A stretch of DNA of 64,000 nucleotides from Nageia nagi (Eukaryota > Pinophyta): positions 77,810,001 through 77,874,000 of the forward strand of contig JBITNC010000001.1 in NCBI GenBank assembly GCA_050084985.1. Reading direction: 5' to 3'. Shown piece after piece: positions 58,750 through 64,000 of the stretch. Made by a program: the position numbers and the translations under genes. The notes beneath the pieces were generated by a model that made no database searches, was not told the origin of the DNA, and worked only from the letters and a program-made list of their open reading frames with translations. The first letter of the stretch is position 1; each line of letters opens with the position of its first letter.

Positions 58750-59220
58750 TGATGTAATTGAAGGATTCCATAAACCAAGATCTCCTTGAAGCTTCTCCAA
58801 CAAATATAACATTCATCTAACAAAGTAAGAAACAATCACATAAAATATAACACACCATGTATAGTGGTTCCTCCATCTCTTAGGAGTACATCCACTTTGA
58901 ACCATCCTTTCTATTACTTCTCATAAGCTAACTCTCCTACAAATTCTCAAGAATTCTTCTACAAAAATTCTACAAGAGCATTCCTACAACTCTACAAGAC
59001 AAGCATTACCATGTTTCATCAAGTACATAATGAGAGAGGTACCTCTGTCTATTTATAAGAAGAAATCCACCCTTTAACCTCCTTTTAACCCAAGGGTAAG
59101 GTTAAAGATGTTTCTATATTTATTCCCTTAATGCTTTAACATATTTAAATATGTTTTAAGCATTAAGTGAATTTACATTAAAGAGAAATATTACACAATT
59201 TTACATTACAGATTCTAACA
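58750..59220 (-). repeat. Copia-4 5' LTR
   Basis: 471 bp, plus-strand TGATGTAATT to CTAACA. Contains ctatttataag (TATA-like in element sense) near 59048 and cttttaacccaagggtaagg, shared with the Copia-1/2 LTRs. Confidence 0.8.
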
Positions 59221-59225
59221 CTCTT
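59221..59225. repeat. Probable target-site duplication of Copia-4, right copy (CTCTT)
   Basis: See 54612-54616. Confidence 0.5.
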
Positions 59226-59911
59226 TCACCTCCCCTTCCTATACAAGTAGCAACATGAATTAGCTCTATGCCCATCATACCAATAAAATCAATGGGTAAG
59301 GGACCATTATGTGTTACTTGTCTTGATGTGGAAGACATGGTACTCACTTAGTTTACATTGGGACCATACCTTGGTAAAGGATTTTGATATACCCCTAAAT
59401 TCCTATTGGGTTGAGCTTGGGGTTCTCTTATGGATACATGACCATTGTCAATTACTCTTTGAATTGTGGCCTTTAATTGTTGACACTTGTTGGTTGCATG
59501 TTCTTGTTGATGATGGAAGGCACAAAACTCATCATCCCTATACCATTGTGAGCTTGCACCATTAGGGTCCTCTTGTCTTATCTTAGGAAGCGTAACTAGT
59601 CTAGCATCTAGAATCTTCTTAAGTATATCCTCAATGGACTTTGCTAATGGTGTCCAATTCCTTTGTTGTTATTATGGTTACCTTGGTGGTTTATGAGGTC
59701 TTGGTTGATTATTAACTTGATCACCCTTATTGCCTTGATTACCTTTATTATATTTCCCTTGATCTTGTTGTTGGTAATGGTTTCTTGGTTAGTTGTTCCT
59801 TTGCCTAGGAGGTGCTAGTTGTAGGATAGATTGTGCTTGATTAACCACATATGTGACTTGGTTTTCTTGTGGCCTAGGTTGAGATTGCCACCATTATTAT
59901 GAATCTTTTGA
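59226..59911 (-). other. Gypsy gag C-terminal region, decayed
   Basis: In element sense it is rich in Gln and Asn codons, with stops. A cysteine-containing passage near 59520 (EFCAFHHQQEHATNQ in translation) resembles the CxFHxxxGHxT block found after gag in plant gypsy elements. Confidence 0.45.
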
Positions 59912-60547
59912 TTAATTATTATCTTTTTTCCTTAGCTTTATTTCACCCTCTTGGATTTTAACTTCTTCAATGGTCTTTACTTGAGCTAAGGCATATTCAA
60001 ATGTAAGATACCTTTGAATTTGTAAGATACAAGAAATGTGCTTTTTGAAACTCCTAGAGAAAAACTTGAACAACTCTTCTTGAGGAAAAGTAGAGGGCAT
60101 ATTGGTCACAACTTCTCTCCAATGACATACATAATTCAATATTGACTCATCATAAAATTGGGATAACTTACTCAAATATGTGATAGAGGCTCTCTTCTTT
60201 ATGTTTATCCCAAAATGATCTAGAAATTGATTAGCCAATTGCTCAAAAGAGAAGATACTATGCTAAGGAAAGTTATTATACCAATCTAAGGCTTGCTCTA
60301 CCAAGGTCATAGGAAAATTTCTCAACATAATAACATCATCATTAGCTATGATGTAGCAAGAGTACTTGAATTGCCTTAAATGTTCCTTAGGATCCTCCTT
60401 TCCCTTGAATTTATCCATATTGGGAACTTTAAACTTGTAAGGGAAATCCTTCATGGGTATGAATGGATGGATTGGTTCATTGCAAATAGATCCATAATAT
60501 AGCTTAGACTTTCCTTGGTCATTAAGCCTTTGCTCCATCTCTTGCAA
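59912..60547 (-). pseudogene. Gypsy gag (Retrotrans_gag) remnant
   Basis: Two pieces in one frame (60547-60263 and 60238-59912), separated by a single TAG. Reads KFKGKEDPKEHLRQFKYSC, RNFPMTLVEQALDWYNNFP, SFEQLANQFLDHF and YVCHWREV, the order of the retrotransposon gag domain. In-frame continuation across the stop shows that one change split it. Confidence 0.85.
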
Positions 60548-62886
60548 CTTATTAAGAATCTCATCATGAGGAGTGGATGGAGGAAAGGACCCAAAAACTT
60601 GATAACCTTGACCTTGATAATAATTGGTTGCTTGAGGTTGCCCTTGAGGTTGATAAATTTGTTATGTTGGGGCAACACTCACTTGTGGTGTATGGTGAGG
60701 TTGAGATAAAAACCCTTGAACCATTTGGTTATGCAAACTTTGAGGAGGAAATTGAGTTTGTCCAAGATATGGATCTTGGACATGTTGAAAATATTTTTGG
60801 TGGGGGTAATCCCCCTTGGTATAGTACCAACATATGCTTGTGTATGATTAGGATTTTGAGAATGAGCATATGTAGGTATAAAACTTGAGAAGAATGAGGA
60901 GCATGATATAAAACATTAATGTGCACCCTAGGTTGAGGAAATTTGAGTGGCACATATAATGGAATGATTTATTAAGGATTAGGGTTTATCATGTTGCTAG
61001 GTACTATAGGCTCTTGTTGAAAGGATAGATAAGATGGATCAATGCTAGCAACTTGGGGTGGAGTTAAAATCCTTAAGACTTATGGATTGATCTCTTGCTC
61101 TTTATGGGTGTCCATAAGTTGTACAAATATCTTGGATTTTTTAAGCCTATACCACTCTTTGAACATTTAGGCCCTCTCCTCATCATCATGATGGGGAGCA
61201 CTTGATGGTATCAAAGTGGGGGGTTCAACTTATGGATGAGAAGATTGGACCAAAGGGTCCAATTGAGAAATCAATGGAGCTTGAGGTAAAATTGATGACA
61301 ATTGTTGAACTTACCTTGGAGGTAAGGGAGGAGGGAAAAAAGAAGACCACTCTCTTCTTTCTAACTCATCATTATGGGTCCTCATTTTATGCATCATGCT
61401 CTAGTCTCCATTGAACTATGGGATTCACCTTCCATACTAAGAATAAAAAAAGGACTTAAAAAAATAATATTGCATAAAAATAAGTATCCCAATAGTGCTA
61501 AACAAGAAAAAGCAAATAAACACAAGGCCTACATTTTTTGTTATGATCTTATTTTAATGGATACAAAACCAAAACACATAACCTTAGGATGACCTTTTCA
61601 AGATATCAATCCTACATGTAATATAACAATAGTGTGAAAGATAATAATGATGATTCTATTGTCTAGTTGCTTCTTATTCAATTAGGATAATTATCTTGTT
61701 AATGAGATTAATTTTTAAAGATTCTTTGACCTCTTTGATTAGTTTTCCTAGATGAACCTAGCCAAATATTTTTAGGTAAGGCTTGATCTCTAGGGGTGTG
61801 AATCGTTTAAGGGCTAAAGTTAGGTTATCCATTTTGGTCATCACCTCTAGATTAGGACTAGACTGTGGTGGCCAAATCCACATATCCTATTTCAATCCTA
61901 GGATTGTATGAAATTAAATACAAGTACGATAAAGCAAATATGAGATGCAAGTAAATGCATGCAAAATGCAACTAATCCCTTCAATATTTGCCTTTTATTT
62001 TTCAAAATAGAGAGTAAAATAATTTTATAAATGAAACACTCCCACCCAAGGATGATTTAAATTTCACTAAGGCAAGAAAGAAAATAGAATAAGCTTTTCC
62101 TTTTTGATTTCTTTTCTTTTCACTAATGAAATAAAGTAAAAATAAACAAAATAACAACCCTAAGATGCACATAACACACAAGTCCTAATCTAAAGCACAA
62201 CAAAAGAGGGATAAATGAATTGAGGGCTCCCACTCCAAGCTCCTATCAACTACAATACATGTAGTACAAGCTCTAATCCTAGTCGATATTATGTAGACTG
62301 ACTAGTAGTACCAACCATTGGATCGATCAAATATCCAACCAACCAGTCATAGTGGTATCTAGATATTTTTTTAAAATCTAAGTCTAAAAGTGCTAAATAA
62401 AATATTAAGTGTACAACTTAGAGACTTAAATGCTGGTAATGGACTACTACCACCTAGTTATAGGGCCAATAAGCTATGACACTTGCTGAAAATCATATAA
62501 ACTAACTAAAATTGTAAAACAACCCTAACTAGTGCAAACTGTACCAATTGACAAAGAGGGACCCATAGGATGAGAACTAACAAAGAGTTTGTATGTTCAA
62601 AATCCTAACTAGTCTAATAAATACTAGATAGACTCTATTAATTAATTTGTAAGAAATTAATGATTATTTTGCTAACTTTCATGCCTTAGGATTTTCAAGG
62701 TTTTGCTTGGAACTTGTCAGGAATGTTCCTTGAAAAAATCAAACAAAGTTAGTATGGAGAAGTATCTAAAAATAAAAAAACAAAGGATTAAAGACATTTA
62801 GAAATAAGGATAAAAGGATATAAAACTCCTCTAGGATTACAAATATTGAACCAAGGAAGGTCCCACCATGATCAACAATTTTTAAG
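60548..62886 (-). other. Gypsy gag start and 5' region
   Basis: 60548-61450 reads in element sense as proline/glutamine-rich gag N terminus with stops. Beyond that I see no gene. No primer-binding site was found next to the LTR-like repeat. Confidence 0.4.
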
Positions 62887-63871
62887 CTCCACAAAAGGGC
62901 AATTAGGATACCCTACACCTAGGGCCTCTCCTTTTAGAATACCCATGCTGTAATGTCTAAAATATTGCTTGAAATATGATTATATAATGATGATAAAATG
63001 AAATAGAGTTAGTGTTTAGAAATTTTCCCTTTTTATGCAATACCTAAGACTCTAATTGACTTGTAAAACAAGAGATAAAAGGAGGTTTCTAGGACGTTCT
63101 AGGTCCTTAAGACCCTATAATCGAGCAAAGATAGCTAGATGGCTTGTAAAACTCTAAGACTTGAATAAAAAAGGTGGTGTAAAATAACACAATGCCTAAG
63201 ATGCAAGTTAATATAAGCCTAAATAATCTAGCTAAGTATAAAAATGAAATAACCTATTCTAGCCTAAGTCTATAAGAGACTAGCCTAGAAATATTAAAAT
63301 GCAACCATGCAAAAGTAGGGTATTAATAAACCAAAAATATATATGATTAAGTTCTCCTTGGTGTGCTCTAAAACTTTCAAAACACTTGAAATAAAGATTA
63401 GTAACATAAAAATGCAACTACAAGAGTTTACCAAATATTCCCTTGTAAGATGAAGATAATAATCACCTTTTGTTTGCCTTGGAAATGATGGATGAAGCTC
63501 AAAATGGAATACAGGTAGCCAAAATTTTTGAGTATACAAAATAAGGGTGCAATAAAAAAGGATCTCACAAATATCCCTTGGAAAAAGTGATTGAATAGGA
63601 GGGAAAACTAATTTTAAATTGACTTTTGTAGGTAGTGCCTAGCTGGTGGGTTGGTTAGGTTTAACCTAACCAGTTGACCATCCCCTAACCGATGGGTTTG
63701 TTAGGGTTAGGGTTAACAAGGTGGTAACAAGATGATAAGTTATGAAAATTAACCACATTAATGTAAATGAAATGGGATGAAAGGATGATAGGACCATGAT
63801 AAGCTACAATACAAACTAAATTACCATGAATCACCCAAGCTAGGTGAATAAATAATTTTTAGATGTCTACA
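62887..63871 (-). repeat. Long dispersed repeat, copy B (possible 5' LTR of the gypsy element)
   Basis: Direct-orientation partner of 11970-12787. In minus sense it begins TGTAGACATC, the position and start expected of a 5' LTR upstream of the gag remnant. The other end is unsharp, and neither primer site nor matching 3' LTR was identified. Confidence 0.55.
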
Positions 63872-64000
63872 TGATCATCCCCAATCATTGTCCTCTATAT
63901 CTTAATGTTGAATATTTTTTTGATCATATTTGTATTTTATGCCTTTATTCCAAGAAGGTTTGGGTAAAAATCCTACTAGAATGGAAGATTGACATATTAT
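63872..64000. other. Unassigned sequence at window end
   Basis: No feature seen. Outside copy B of the long repeat. Confidence 0.4.

Larger units (their letters stand above)
54617..59220 (-). mobile_element. Copia-4: non-autonomous relative of Copia-1/2 without gag-pol
   Basis: 4604 bp between an internally deleted 3' LTR and a full 5' LTR, with primer site and polypurine tract at the same spacings as in Copia-1 and Copia-2. The stretch beside the polypurine tract (ggatagagtgtaaag ... gttctcctccat) matches the 3' region of Copia-2. The inner 3.9 kb has no gag, protease, integrase, RT or RNase H; it is AT-rich with several tandem repeats. It would depend on proteins from a full relative. Confidence 0.75.
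40051..60547 (-). mobile_element. Degenerate Ty3/gypsy (Tat-like) retrotransposon with two nested copia elements
   Basis: On the minus strand the order is gag (59912-60547), protease (54064-54402), RT (about 51490-52354), RNase H (split, 51060 to 41511) and integrase (about 41340-40051). This is the Ty3/gypsy order. RT and protease wording and a probable antisense PMD ORF downstream suggest the Tat lineage. Every domain has stops. Copia-4 lies between gag and protease, and Copia-2 lies inside RNase H. The element may extend left to ~35.5 kb and right to 63871, where an LTR-like repeat ends, but I found neither matching terminal LTRs nor a target duplication. Confidence 0.75.

Overview
The window is plant nuclear DNA from a large, repeat-rich genome. 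The evidence is a RabE-type GTPase gene with plant-style introns, Ty1/copia and Ty3/gypsy retrotransposons of plant lineages, an antisense plant-mobile-domain ORF and a hAT-like insertion. The 8.4 kb intron and dense nested LTR elements suit a gymnosperm or another very large genome, but the species cannot be read from this sequence. Only one gene looks intact: RABE, on the minus strand at 22848-34219 with eight coding exons. Almost everything else is transposon or transposon debris.

Layout. Positions 1-9900 hold a diverged ~135 bp tandem repeat split by Copia-1 (897-9694, 488 bp LTRs, TSD TTATT). Positions 9900-14664 hold a LINE remnant, a long LTR-like repeat (copy A) and a hairpin minisatellite, followed by a 100-N gap. 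Positions 14765-18800 hold the 3' half of a related copia element, an inverted related solo LTR and a probable SINE. RABE follows at 22848-34219 with a hAT-like element in its largest intron. From about 35.5 to 63.9 kb lies a decayed minus-strand Ty3/gypsy element (gag, protease, RT, RNase H, integrase, probably with an antisense plant mobile domain ORF). It is interrupted by Copia-2 (41764-50681) and by Copia-4 (54617-59220), which lacks gag-pol.

The most notable signal is that Copia-1 and Copia-2 have nearly the same LTRs, primer site, gag-pol and 3' hairpin-repeat array, yet each carries a different host-derived segment at the same place in its ~3 kb leader between primer site and gag. Copia-1 carries an adenine phosphoribosyltransferase fragment and Copia-2 a chalcone-isomerase-fold fragment. 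This suggests a copia family that acquires interchangeable host-gene cargo at one location. The coding parts of these elements are broken mainly by C-to-T and G-to-A transitions, as expected of methylated repeats. Coordinates come from reading the sequence by eye. LTR ends, target duplications and exon joins were checked base by base where stated.
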